Source of the DNA: Burkholderiaceae bacterium
GTDB lineage: Bacteria; Pseudomonadota; Gammaproteobacteria; Burkholderiales; Burkholderiaceae
Length of the DNA stretch: 6,057 nucleotides
NCBI GenBank assembly: GCA_023253905.1
Contig: JALREG010000126.1
Span: 1-6,057, forward strand
Direction of reading: 5' to 3'
In this document: positions 1-6,057 of the stretch, in pieces
How the letters are laid out: each line of letters starts with the position of its first letter
Position numbering within the stretch: the first letter of the stretch is position 1
The notes under the pieces: model-generated
What the model was told of the DNA's origin: nothing
What the model saw: only the letters and a program-made list of their open reading frames with translations
Database searches by the model: none
Made by a program: the position numbers and the translations under genes

Positions 1-546
1 CGCCATGGTGCCGACCACCCCCACACCAACACTTGCAAGCACCGCATAGTTCGGCATCCGATGCTTGGCGATCAGATACACCGCCACCATGGCGAGCGCC
101 AGCAGCAGGCCTGCGCCCGGAAGCGCAAACATGCCGGTGCAGAAACGGAGCAGCACCCCGGCCAGCATCGCGGCCGCCACCGACCGCGGCACATAACGCA
201 AGATGACATCCGTCCAGCCGAGCAACCCGACCAGGACGAGCAGCGCCGACGAAAACAGAAAGGCGCCAACGGCCTCCCCCAGCGTGGCCCCGGCCAGCGC
301 GGTTACCAGGAGCGCGGCGCCGGACGTTGACCAGGCGGCAAGCACCGGCGCCCGGTACCGAAGGGACAGCGCGATGGTGGCCGCACCCATTCCCACCCCG
401 AGCACCCAGAGAAAGGAGACCTGCTGCGCCTCAGTCGCACCGGCCGCGGCGGCTGCCTGCAGAACGATGACCGCGGAACTGGCATAACCCACCAGGACCG
501 ACACGAATCCCGCCACCACATGAGAGAGTCGAAAATGCTCGAGCAT
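1..546 (-). CDS. benE: BenE/YdcO-family benzoate/H+ symporter (N-terminal part, cut by left edge)
   Basis: This is an inner-membrane secondary transporter of the BenE family, whose characterised member imports benzoate with protons. The visible 182 residues are about half of a usual protein of roughly 390; the C-terminal part lies beyond base 1. Family landmarks seen in order are AGFVSVLVGYASSA (12-25), LRYRAPVLAAWSTSGAALL (62-80), EAVGAFLFSSALL (91-103) and VAAAMLAGVLLRF (123-135). The stretch is a series of hydrophobic segments with short loops. The order and spacing match E. coli YdcO as I remember it. The ATG at 546-544 is the first plausible start; an in-frame TAG lies farther upstream, and no good Shine-Dalgarno is visible. 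One oddity is Ser75 in TSGAALL, where relatives usually have TPGAALL. The gene is divergent from the molybdenum hydroxylase operon, so it may import that operon's substrate, but this is inferred. Family assignment is strong; the substrate is not known. Confidence 0.9.
   Translation of the reverse strand, partial: MLEHFRLSHVVAGFVSVLVGYASSAVIVLQAAAAAGATEAQQVSFLWVLGVGMGAATIALSLRYRAPVLAAWSTSGAALLVTALAGATLGEAVGAFLFSSALLVLVGLLGWTDVILRYVPRSVAAAMLAGVLLRFCTGMFALPGAGLLLALAMVAVYLIAKHRMPNYAVLASVGVGVVGTMA
535..546. repeat. Perfect 12-base palindrome over the symporter start codon
   Basis: ATGCTCGAGCAT reads the same on both strands and coincides with the first four codons of the minus-strand symporter (Met-Leu-Glu-His). 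It could be a repressor site or a small mRNA hairpin at the translation start, but a chance palindrome in coding sequence is also possible. Confidence 0.4.
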
Positions 547-595
547 CGAGGGGTTTATTGCGTTGACGCCGAGACGGCCGGCCGGACGCCTATGA

Positions 596-611
596 TGCCA
601 GCATGCCAGCA
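596..611 (+). repeat. Tandem 8-base direct repeat TGCCAGCA
   Basis: Two head-to-tail copies of TGCCAGCA lie in the divergent intergenic region, with GCATGC (601-606) across the junction. The pair lies 48 bases before the [2Fe-2S] subunit start and just after the TATGAT sequence. That position would suit an operator, but no known regulator motif is recognised. Confidence 0.4.
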
Positions 612-646
612 ACAGGGTTCCGCGCTAACATCGCGGCTGTTTCTTT

Positions 647-650
647 GGAG
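647..650 (+). promoter_or_regulatory. Shine-Dalgarno site (GGAG) setting the start of the [2Fe-2S] subunit
   Basis: GGAG lies 9 bases before the ATG at 660. It favours this start over the in-frame ATG at 603, which would add 19 residues that do not look like the family N-terminus. Confidence 0.75.
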
Positions 651-659
651 CGTACCCCC

Positions 660-1133
660 ATGCCCACTGTTCGCCTGACCGTCAACGGTCAGCAGGTCGA
701 GCGCGAAGTTGAGCCGCGCCGACTGCTGGTCGATTTTCTCCGGGTTGATCTCGGACTCACCGGCACGCATGTTGGCTGCGATACCAGCCAATGTGGCGCC
801 TGCACCGTCCTGCTTGACGGCCAGGCGATCAAGAGTTGCACCATGCTCGCCGTTCAGGCGCAAGGCGCCACAATCAAGACCATTGAGGGCATGGCCGCCG
901 CCGATGGCACGCTGCATCCGCTGCAGCAGGCCTTCATGGATTGCCACGGCCTGCAGTGCGGCTTCTGTACGCCCGGCATGATCATGGCAAGCGCGAGTCT
1001 CCTCGCCTCCAATCCGCAGCCGGACGAGGCAGCGATCGAGAAAGCGCTTGAGGGTAACTTGTGCCGCTGCACGGGCTACGCCAACATCGTCCAGGCGGTC
1101 CGACAGGCCGCCACTTCCGGCGCCGGCCGCTAA
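660..1133 (+). CDS. Molybdenum hydroxylase small subunit, two [2Fe-2S] clusters (CoxS/XdhA-like)
   Basis: This is the iron-sulfur subunit of a xanthine dehydrogenase/CO dehydrogenase-superfamily enzyme. It relays electrons from the molybdenum centre to FAD. The protein has 157 residues, typical for the family. An N-terminal plant-ferredoxin-like domain holds the first cluster, with Cys40, Cys45 and Cys48 in [10 protein letters not shown] and Cys60 in KSC. A C-terminal helical domain holds the second, with Cys100 and Cys103 in QCGFCTPGM and Cys135 and Cys137 in GNLCRCTGY. All eight ligands are present. The ATG at 660 is chosen for its GGAG and because [10 protein letters not shown] begins the first beta strand directly. 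There is no signal peptide or Tat motif, so a cytoplasmic enzyme is expected. It is the first gene of the plus-strand operon, 63 bases ahead of the molybdenum subunit. The fold and role are clear; the substrate is not determined by this subunit. Confidence 0.97.
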   Translation: MPTVRLTVNGQQVEREVEPRRLLVDFLRVDLGLTGTHVGCDTSQCGACTVLLDGQAIKSCTMLAVQAQGATIKTIEGMAAADGTLHPLQQAFMDCHGLQCGFCTPGMIMASASLLASNPQPDEAAIEKALEGNLCRCTGYANIVQAVRQAATSGAGR

Positions 1134-1148
1134 CCCGGTTTCGCCGGG
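1134..1148 (+). other. Small hairpin directly after the [2Fe-2S] subunit stop codon
   Basis: CCCGG (1134-1138) and CCGGG (1144-1148) can pair around TTTCG; a G-U pair could extend the stem to six. No T-run follows, so it is unlikely to be an intrinsic terminator. It could affect mRNA processing or simply be chance in GC-rich DNA. Confidence 0.3.
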
Positions 1149-1184
1149 CGCACAGCCACTTCGCCTCCCGCATCCACCTGTCAC

Positions 1185-1189
1185 AAGGA
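1185..1189 (+). promoter_or_regulatory. Shine-Dalgarno site (AAGGA) supporting a GTG start
   Basis: AAGGA sits 7 bases before the GTG at 1197, an ideal spacing. It decides in favour of this GTG as the start of the molybdenum subunit. Confidence 0.75.
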
Positions 1190-1196
1190 CACTCAC

Positions 1197-3527
1197 GTGA
1201 CCGCCGACAACGACTTTGGCCGCTTCGGCAGCGGACATTCCGTGCGCCGGATCGAAGATCCCGCACTGATCACCGGCCGCGGCCGGTATGTTGATGATTT
1301 CGCACCAGCGGGCCTGCTCCACCTGGTGTTTGTCCGCTCTCCCATGGCCCACGCCCAGATCGAATCCATCGACCTGTCGGCGGCACTGGCCACGCCGGGC
1401 GTGGTCGCCGCATTCACCGGCAAGGATCTAGTCGCTGCCGGGGTCAAGCCCTTCGCCGGCCCGCCCCCGATTTTCAAGCGGCCCGACGGTACACCGCCGC
1501 CCCCGCCCGACCGGCACGCGATCGCGCCCGAGGTCGTTCGCTTCGTAGGCGAAGCCGTTGCGGTCGTGATTGCCACCTCGCCCGATGCCGCGCATGCGGG
1601 CCGCGATGCTGTCATGGTCGATTACCGTGAGCTGCCAGCAGTTGGCAACGTCGTCGCCGCGCTCGCCCAGGATGCGCCGCAGGTCTGGTCCGGCGCCCCG
1701 GGTAATGTGGTGGCTGAAACCCGTTACGGTAACCGCGAGGCAGCCGACCAGGCCTTCGCCGCGGCCGCCCACGTGGTGTCGCTCGATCTCGATAACCAGC
1801 GGCTGGCGCCGGCCTCGATTGAGCCGCGCTCGGTGCTCGCAAGCTTTGACGCAGCCGACGGCCGCACCACGCTGCGAATGAGCTCGCAGATGCCCTCTGG
1901 CGCACGCAATACGATCGCCGACCAGCTGGGGCTCACCAAGGATCAGGTGCGCGTGCTGGTGGGCGACGTGGGGGGTGGCTTCGGCATGAAGACCGGCGCC
2001 TATCCCGAAGACGTCGCCGTTGCCTTCGTCGCGCGCCAGATGCGTGCCAGCGTCAAATGGATTGCCGAGCGAAGCGAAGAGTTCCTCACTGCAGTACACG
2101 GTCGGGGGCTCCGCAGCCAGGCCGATCTGGCGCTGAACGCCGACGGCCGCGTACTCGCGCTCCGTGTGCGTACCCAGGCGAACATCGGTGCGCATCCGGC
2201 CCCAACGGGTTGCGCCATCCCGCTCCTGATCGGTCCCTGGATCACCACCAGCATCTACGACATCGGCACCATCGACCTGCACATCCAGGCTGTGCTCACC
2301 AACACCACGCCACTCGGCGCATACCGGGGTGCCGGCCGTCCCGAGGCAGTCTATGTGATCGAGCGCCTCATGAGCGCAGCCGCGCTTAAAACCGGCATTG
2401 ATCCGATCGAACTGCGCCGCCGGAACATGGTCCGCCCCGAACAAATGCCCTATAAAAACGCGATGGGTCAGGTCTACGACACGGGCAACTTCCCGAGCAT
2501 CATGGCGCAGGGCGTTGAGCTGGCCGACTGGAACGGTTTCGAGGCGCGCGCAAAAGCGAGCCGCGAACAGGGTCGTCTGCGCGGCCGCGGCATCGCCACC
2601 TTCCTCGAATGGACCGGGGGCAATGTGCTTGACGACCGGGTCACGGTCAACGTCACCGCCGATGGCTTCATCGAGATCTTCACCGCGACGCAGGCCATGG
2701 GTCAGGGGATCGCCACCACCTATGCGCAGCTCGCGGTCGATTCATTCGGCGTTCCGCTCGAGCGCATCCGGATCATTCAAGGTGACACTGATCGCGGCGA
2801 GGGATTTGGCAGCGCTGGTTCGCGTTCGCTCTTTACCGCCGGGTCGGCGCTCCAGGCGGCTGCTGTCAAGGTGCTGGACATCGCGAGGCAAAAGGCTGCT
2901 GATGCACTTGAGGCGCCCGCCGCGGATCTCGAATACGAAGCCGGACGTTTCCAGGTGGCGGGCACCGACCTGCAGATCAGCCTGTTTGATGTCGCGGCGC
3001 GCGAAGCCTCGGGCAGCATTTTTCTTGAGTCGGTCACCAAGGTCGACGGACCGAGCTGGCCCAATGGCTGCCATGTGTGCGAAGTGGAAGTCGACCCAGA
3101 CACCGGTGAAGTGATCATCGATCGCTATTCGTCCGTGAACGACGTGGGGCGCGTGGTCAACCCGATGATCGTGTTGGGCCAGGTCGATGGCGGCGCCGTC
3201 CAAGGCATCGGACAGGCGCTCTGCGAGCAATTGGTCTATGACGACCAGGCTCAGCTCGTGACTGCAAGCTTCCTCGACTATGCAATGCCCCGTGCCGGTA
3301 TCGTCAAGCGCTTCGAAACCCGACTCGACCAGTCAGTACCCTGCAAGGCCAATCCGCTGGGCGTCAAGGGCGTGGGGGAACTGGGCACCATCGGCGCCAC
3401 GCCGGCGGTCGTGAATGCAGTGGTCGACGCGCTTGCGCGCAACGGCCTGGGCGACCGCGCCACCGCCATCCAGATGCCGCTCACCAGCGAGCGCGTCTGG
3501 CGCGCGTTACAGGGCCGGTCGGCCTGA
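1197..3527 (+). CDS. Molybdenum hydroxylase large subunit, molybdopterin-binding (form II CoxL-like)
   Basis: This is the catalytic subunit of a three-part molybdenum hydroxylase, which would insert a water-derived oxygen at a ring carbon or aldehyde. It has 776 residues, a normal length, and starts at GTG with a good AAGGA. The N-terminal domain begins with RRIEDPALITGRGRYVDDF (17-35), and VRFVGEAVAVV (114-124) is the usual conserved stretch. Cofactor-domain landmarks are GGGFGMK (259-265), AYRGAGR (375-381), QAMGQG (499-504) and GVGELG with the expected catalytic base Glu728. True CO dehydrogenase (form I CoxL) has AYxCSFR with a copper-binding Cys; here the equivalent residue is Gly378. 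This therefore fits the form II group, whose members act on other substrates. A run of five prolines (100-104) lies in an N-terminal-domain loop. It lies between its iron-sulfur and FAD partners. A molybdopterin-cytosine-dinucleotide cofactor is likely for the family. The substrate is unknown; isoquinoline-, nicotinate- or aldehyde-type enzymes are all possible. Confidence 0.95.
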   Translation: MTADNDFGRFGSGHSVRRIEDPALITGRGRYVDDFAPAGLLHLVFVRSPMAHAQIESIDLSAALATPGVVAAFTGKDLVAAGVKPFAGPPPIFKRPDGTPPPPPDRHAIAPEVVRFVGEAVAVVIATSPDAAHAGRDAVMVDYRELPAVGNVVAALAQDAPQVWSGAPGNVVAETRYGNREAADQAFAAAAHVVSLDLDNQRLAPASIEPRSVLASFDAADGRTTLRMSSQMPSGARNTIADQLGLTKDQVRVLVGDVGGGFGMKTGAYPEDVAVAFVARQMRASVKWIAERSEEFLTAVHGRGLRSQADLALNADGRVLALRVRTQANIGAHPAPTGCAIPLLIGPWITTSIYDIGTIDLHIQAVLTNTTPLGAYRGAGRPEAVYVIERLMSAAALKTGIDPIELRRRNMVRPEQMPYKNAMGQVYDTGNFPSIMAQGVELADWNGFEARAKASREQGRLRGRGIATFLEWTGGNVLDDRVTVNVTADGFIEIFTATQAMGQGIATTYAQLAVDSFGVPLERIRIIQGDTDRGEGFGSAGSRSLFTAGSALQAAAVKVLDIARQKAADALEAPAADLEYEAGRFQVAGTDLQISLFDVAAREASGSIFLESVTKVDGPSWPNGCHVCEVEVDPDTGEVIIDRYSSVNDVGRVVNPMIVLGQVDGGAVQGIGQALCEQLVYDDQAQLVTASFLDYAMPRAGIVKRFETRLDQSVPCKANPLGVKGVGELGTIGATPAVVNAVVDALARNGLGDRATAIQMPLTSERVWRALQGRSA

Positions 3528-3583
3528 CCGTCCCATCACGCCATGTCCGATCTTCGCCTGCGACTTCCAGACGGAACACCGAA

Positions 3584-4378
3584 ATGAATGCTTTCGATTT
3601 CCACCGCCCTGCTTCCACCGCCGATGCCATCGCGACCCTGGGCCGGTCCGCCGACGGACGCCTGATCGCCGGCGGGCAATCTCTGCTTCCAGCGATCAAG
3701 CTTGGGTTGGCTGCCCCCTCCGATCTCATCGATCTGTCCGGCGTTGCGGCCCTGCGGGGCATCACCCGGCAGCCCGATGCCATCACCATCGGTGCCATGA
3801 CCGCTCACGCCGAGGTTGCTCGCTCCGAACTGGTGCGCGCGAGCATCCCCTCGCTCGCGGATCTGGCGGACGGCATCGGCGATCAGCAGGTCCGCGCCCG
3901 CGGCACCCTGGGCGGAAGCCTTGCCAACAACGACCCCGCTGCCTGTTACCCGGCAGCAGTGCTCGCGCTGAAGGCTTCCATCCGTACCGACCGCCGCAGC
4001 ATCCAAGCCGATGAGTTCTTCACTGGCATCTACCAGACGGCACTCGAGCCCGAAGAAATCATTGAGTCAGTTCGGTTTGCGCAGCCGCTCGCAGCGGCCT
4101 ACATCAAGTTTCGGCAACCGGCCTCGCACTACGCGCTGGTTGGCGTGTTCGTCGCGCGATTCGCCGATGGCGTTCGCGTGGCCGTCACCGGCTCGGCAGC
4201 GTGTGCCTTTCGGGTGCCTGCGCTCGAACAGGCGCTTTCGGCCAGTTGGTCCGCAGCGGCCGCACGCGGCGTCAAGGTGAGCGCGTCCGATCTCAATGCC
4301 GACCTTCATGCATCGGCCGAGTACCGCGCTCACCTTATTCCGGTGCTCGCCGCGAAGGCTGTCGTCGCAGCCCGGTAA
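3584..4378 (+). CDS. Molybdenum hydroxylase medium subunit, FAD-binding (CoxM-like)
   Basis: This is the flavin subunit that accepts electrons from the [2Fe-2S] subunit and passes them to an external acceptor. At 264 residues it is slightly short of the 270-290 usual for the family. FAD-binding signatures are present: AGGQSLLPAIKL (29-40), TIGAMT (68-73) and IGDQQVRARGTLGGSLANNDPAA (98-120), of the vanillyl-alcohol-oxidase/PCMH fold. The C-terminal CO dehydrogenase flavoprotein domain follows (about 165-264). Only two cysteines, Cys121 and Cys207, are present, so it lacks the extra [4Fe-4S] cluster of 4-hydroxybenzoyl-CoA reductase. The ATG at 3584 is preceded by a modest CGGAA; MNAFDFHRPAS matches the usual N-terminal strand. 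It starts 56 bases after the large subunit and ends 6 bases before the MFS gene, indicating co-transcription. The physiological electron acceptor cannot be read from the sequence. Confidence 0.95.
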   Translation: MNAFDFHRPASTADAIATLGRSADGRLIAGGQSLLPAIKLGLAAPSDLIDLSGVAALRGITRQPDAITIGAMTAHAEVARSELVRASIPSLADLADGIGDQQVRARGTLGGSLANNDPAACYPAAVLALKASIRTDRRSIQADEFFTGIYQTALEPEEIIESVRFAQPLAAAYIKFRQPASHYALVGVFVARFADGVRVAVTGSAACAFRVPALEQALSASWSAAAARGVKVSASDLNADLHASAEYRAHLIPVLAAKAVVAAR

Positions 4379-4384
4379 GACAGC

Positions 4385-5644
4385 ATGAGCGCACCCCCCC
4401 GCGACCCGTCTCTGATCGCGGGCTGGGTGCTGGCGTTCCTGCTCTCGTTCGGACCGGCCGTCTCGAATTCGTTTGCACGCTTCGCCTATGCGCTGGTGCT
4501 GCCAGCCATGCGCGATGATCTGCTTCTCAACTATGCCGAGGCGGGATGGCTCAACACCGCCAACGCGGCCGGCTACCTGATTGGCGCATTGCTGACCCGC
4601 GTCTGGGTGGTGCGCGCGGGTAACCGTACGCTCTTCATCGCTGGCATGGTGCTGACTTCGTTTGCCGTATTCGCCACCGGCTTGTCGCGCGAGCCAGCAA
4701 TGCTGAGCCTGATGCGACTCCTGGGTGGCGTAGGCGGAGCCGCCGTTTTCATTTGCGGCGGAACGTTATCGGGAAACGTAATGCCGTCGCGGCCCGCCCT
4801 CGCCACCACCACGATCGCCATCTACTTCGCAGGTGGCGGCATCGGGCTGATGCTCTGTGGTGCAGCGATTCCGCTACTTCTCGATGCTTACGGGGCAACC
4901 GCCTGGCCGCTCGCCTGGCAGGCAATGGGCGTCACTTCATTCGTCATGACGGTGGCTTCGGTATGGGCGGCGCTTCAGATCATTGAGCCCGGATCAGGCG
5001 CGGGCACAGGCGCGTCGCGGGCGCCGACACAGAACGGCGAGGCCCGAACCCCCTCCTCGCCTCACTCATCAATCGCCCCGCTCCGCCGGGCACTCATCAC
5101 CTATCTCTGCTTTGGTCTGGGCTACATCGGCTACATGACTTTCGTGATTGCCTGGATGCGCGAGCACGGCGCACAGACCTTCACCGTGATCACCGCCTGG
5201 ATAATGCTGGGTGCCACCACACTGCTCGCGCCGGCAATCTGGCGGGGCCCCGTCGAGCGTTGGGCGGGCGGACGCCCGCTGGCTGCCGCCATGGCCACGC
5301 TTGCCTGCGGCGCCGTGCTGCCCCTGCTGCATGCTGCCGCACCCGTCATGATGCTGTCGGCGGCATTGTTTGGCGCAGCCATGTTTTCCATTCCTTCGGC
5401 CATTCAGAGCCTGGTGAAAAAGGGCATCCCGATGCGCGACTGGGGGCATGCCATGGCAGGCTTCACGATTGTGTTCGCCGCAGGCCAGGTGGCGGGCCCG
5501 GTCCTCACGGGTTGGCTGGCTGATCGCTGGGGATCGCTCACGCCAGGACTCGCTCTCTCCGTGGTGACGCTCCTTGCCGGTTCGCTACTCGCCCTCACCC
5601 AACACGATGTCGATACCCAACAGGATGTGCGCCATGCTCGATGA
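4385..5644 (+). CDS. MFS transporter of the YbfB/YjiJ type, 12 membrane helices
   Basis: This inner-membrane protein of the major facilitator superfamily probably moves a small organic molecule; direction and substrate are unknown. It has 419 residues. The N-terminal signature NSFARFAYALVLPAMRDDL (28-46) followed by YAEAGWLNTANAAGYLIGALL (50-70) is characteristic of the YbfB/YjiJ group. Hydrophobic segments lie at about 11-30, 48-70, 83-100, 106-128, 140-165, 175-197, 237-258, 266-287, 297-314, 319-340, 354-375 and 383-404. They form two six-helix halves joined by a polar, Gly/Ser/Pro-rich linker (201-232). The start is 6 bases after the FAD-subunit stop and has only a weak Shine-Dalgarno, so translational coupling is likely. 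The stop overlaps the next gene by 11 bases. Position in a catabolic operon suggests uptake of the enzyme's substrate or export of a product, which is inference. It is unrelated in family to the BenE-type carrier upstream. Confidence 0.9.
   Translation: MSAPPRDPSLIAGWVLAFLLSFGPAVSNSFARFAYALVLPAMRDDLLLNYAEAGWLNTANAAGYLIGALLTRVWVVRAGNRTLFIAGMVLTSFAVFATGLSREPAMLSLMRLLGGVGGAAVFICGGTLSGNVMPSRPALATTTIAIYFAGGGIGLMLCGAAIPLLLDAYGATAWPLAWQAMGVTSFVMTVASVWAALQIIEPGSGAGTGASRAPTQNGEARTPSSPHSSIAPLRRALITYLCFGLGYIGYMTFVIAWMREHGAQTFTVITAWIMLGATTLLAPAIWRGPVERWAGGRPLAAAMATLACGAVLPLLHAAAPVMMLSAALFGAAMFSIPSAIQSLVKKGIPMRDWGHAMAGFTIVFAAGQVAGPVLTGWLADRWGSLTPGLALSVVTLLAGSLLALTQHDVDTQQDVRHAR
5622..5625 (+). promoter_or_regulatory. 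Shine-Dalgarno site (AGGA) for the hydratase, inside the MFS gene
   Basis: AGGA lies 8 bases before the ATG at 5634 and within the last codons of the MFS gene. It supports the overlapping start of the hydratase. Confidence 0.7.
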
Positions 5645-6057
5645 CCCCGCAACCCATGAAGCCGCAGCGCTGCTGTTCAACTGCTGGCAATCACGCAGTA
5701 CGCTGCCGCAATTGCCCGAGCACTGCCGCCCGGGCTCGCGCGCCGAGGCCTATGCGATTCAACGCGCCATGCTCTCGCTGTCCGGGCGCCGCCTGTTTGG
5801 CTGGAAGATTGCCGCCACCAGCAGCGCCGGGCAAGCGCATATTGGGGTGGACGGTCCGCTCGCCGGCATGCTGCACGACACGCAGGTCATCCCCGAAGGC
5901 GTACCGGTACCGATCTCGGCCAGCCTGATGAAGGTGGCCGAGCTTGAATTCGCGTTTCGGATGGCCCACCCACTCCCGACTCGTGATCAGCCTTATACCG
6001 TTTCGGAGGTGATGGCGGCGGTCGAATCGCTCCATCCAGCGATCGAGGTACCCGACT
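5634..6057 (+). CDS. 2-keto-4-pentenoate hydratase / MhpD-like protein of the FAH superfamily (N-terminal part, cut by right edge)
   Basis: The family adds water to 2-oxo-4-enoates made by meta-cleavage of aromatic rings, or decarboxylates 2-oxo-3-enedioates, with a divalent metal. The visible 141 residues are about half of the usual 250-270. Landmarks are AYAIQRA (39-45), GWKIAATSSAGQAHIGVDGPLAG (56-78), VAELEFAFRM (101-110) and LHPAIEVPD (133-141). Glu103, Glu105 and Glu138 occupy the positions of the metal-binding glutamates described for E. coli MhpD (an ExE pair and a later Glu); Lys58 in GWK is also conserved. The ATG at 5634 has AGGA 8 bases upstream and overlaps the MFS stop by 11 bases, so the two are coupled. 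Hydratase and decarboxylase members look alike here, so the exact reaction is open. Its presence suggests that the operon's substrate ends in ring cleavage, which is inference. Confidence 0.9.
   Translation, partial: MLDDPATHEAAALLFNCWQSRSTLPQLPEHCRPGSRAEAYAIQRAMLSLSGRRLFGWKIAATSSAGQAHIGVDGPLAGMLHDTQVIPEGVPVPISASLMKVAELEFAFRMAHPLPTRDQPYTVSEVMAAVESLHPAIEVPD

Larger units (their letters stand above)
547..659. promoter_or_regulatory. Divergent intergenic region between the BenE-type symporter and the Mo-hydroxylase operon
   Basis: These 113 bases separate two divergent transcription units, so promoters for both must lie here or just inside the genes. Visible elements include GCGTTGACGC at 560-569 (4-base inverted arms around TG), a perfect 10-base palindrome CGGCCGGCCG at 575-584, and a tandem repeat TGCCAGCA x2 at 596-611. 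TTGACG (563-568) resembles a -35 box and TATGAT (591-596) a -10 box, but they are 22 bases apart, too far for an ordinary sigma-70 promoter. I therefore call no exact promoter. Shared control of both units by one regulator is likely from the arrangement but not shown. Confidence 0.6.

Noticed and set aside
61..487. Plus-strand open frames at the left edge (61-330 and 203-487).
   Set aside because: Their translations are rich in Arg, Gln and Ala with no recognisable domain. They lie opposite the well-conserved BenE-type reading frame.
563..596. A sigma-70 promoter made of TTGACG (563-568) and TATGAT (591-596).
   Set aside because: The 22-base spacing is too long, neither box has a proper partner at 16-18 bases, and there is no extended -10 TG.
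603..659. A 19-residue N-terminal extension of the [2Fe-2S] subunit from the ATG at 603.
   Set aside because: There is no good ribosome site before 603, whereas GGAG is well placed before the ATG at 660. The added residues do not resemble the family N-terminus and overlap the tandem repeat in the intergenic region.
1134..1148. The hairpin after the [2Fe-2S] subunit as a transcription terminator.
   Set aside because: The stem is only five or six pairs and no T-run follows. The downstream gene is a partner subunit that should be co-transcribed.
555..1352. A 265-codon open frame on the minus strand across the [2Fe-2S] subunit.
   Set aside because: It lies opposite a gene with all eight cluster cysteines, and its translation shows no recognisable domain. 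Long antisense frames are common in GC-rich coding DNA.
1428..2444. A 338-codon open frame on the minus strand inside the molybdenum subunit gene.
   Set aside because: Its protein is low-complexity and unlike any family I know, while the plus strand encodes a full conserved subunit. It is a GC-driven shadow.

Overview
This window comes from a GC-rich bacterial chromosome or large replicon. By eye about two thirds of bases are G or C, and codon third positions are mostly G or C. Gene content and protein style suggest a proteobacterium, most likely a betaproteobacterium of the Burkholderiales or Rhodocyclales type. That placement is an inference; there is no rRNA or other marker to confirm it. 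The window is almost entirely coding, with no tRNA, insertion sequence, CRISPR array or phage feature.

Layout: (1) At the left edge, on the minus strand, is the N-terminal part of a BenE/YdcO-type aromatic-acid/proton symporter, cut off by the window. (2) A 113-bp divergent intergenic region follows, carrying short palindromes and a tandem 8-bp repeat. (3) From 660 to the right edge, five plus-strand genes form what looks like one operon. First come the three subunits of a molybdenum hydroxylase of the xanthine dehydrogenase/CO dehydrogenase superfamily, in the order [2Fe-2S] subunit, molybdopterin subunit, FAD subunit. Next is a 12-helix MFS transporter of the YbfB/YjiJ type. Last is the N-terminal part of a 2-keto-4-pentenoate hydratase (MhpD-like), cut by the right edge.

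How the genes may work together (inference): the molybdenum enzyme would hydroxylate a carbon of an aromatic or N-heteroaromatic ring, or an aldehyde, using water as oxygen source. Electrons would pass from the Mo centre through two [2Fe-2S] clusters to FAD. The large subunit has AYRGAGR where true CO dehydrogenase has the AYxCSFR loop, so it is probably not a CO dehydrogenase. The hydratase belongs to a family that acts after ring cleavage on 2-oxo-4-enoate intermediates. Together with two candidate carriers of small organic acids, this points to a catabolic cluster for an unidentified aromatic or heterocyclic acid. No ring-cleavage enzyme, CoA ligase, regulator or molybdenum-enzyme maturation gene lies in the window, so the substrate cannot be named.
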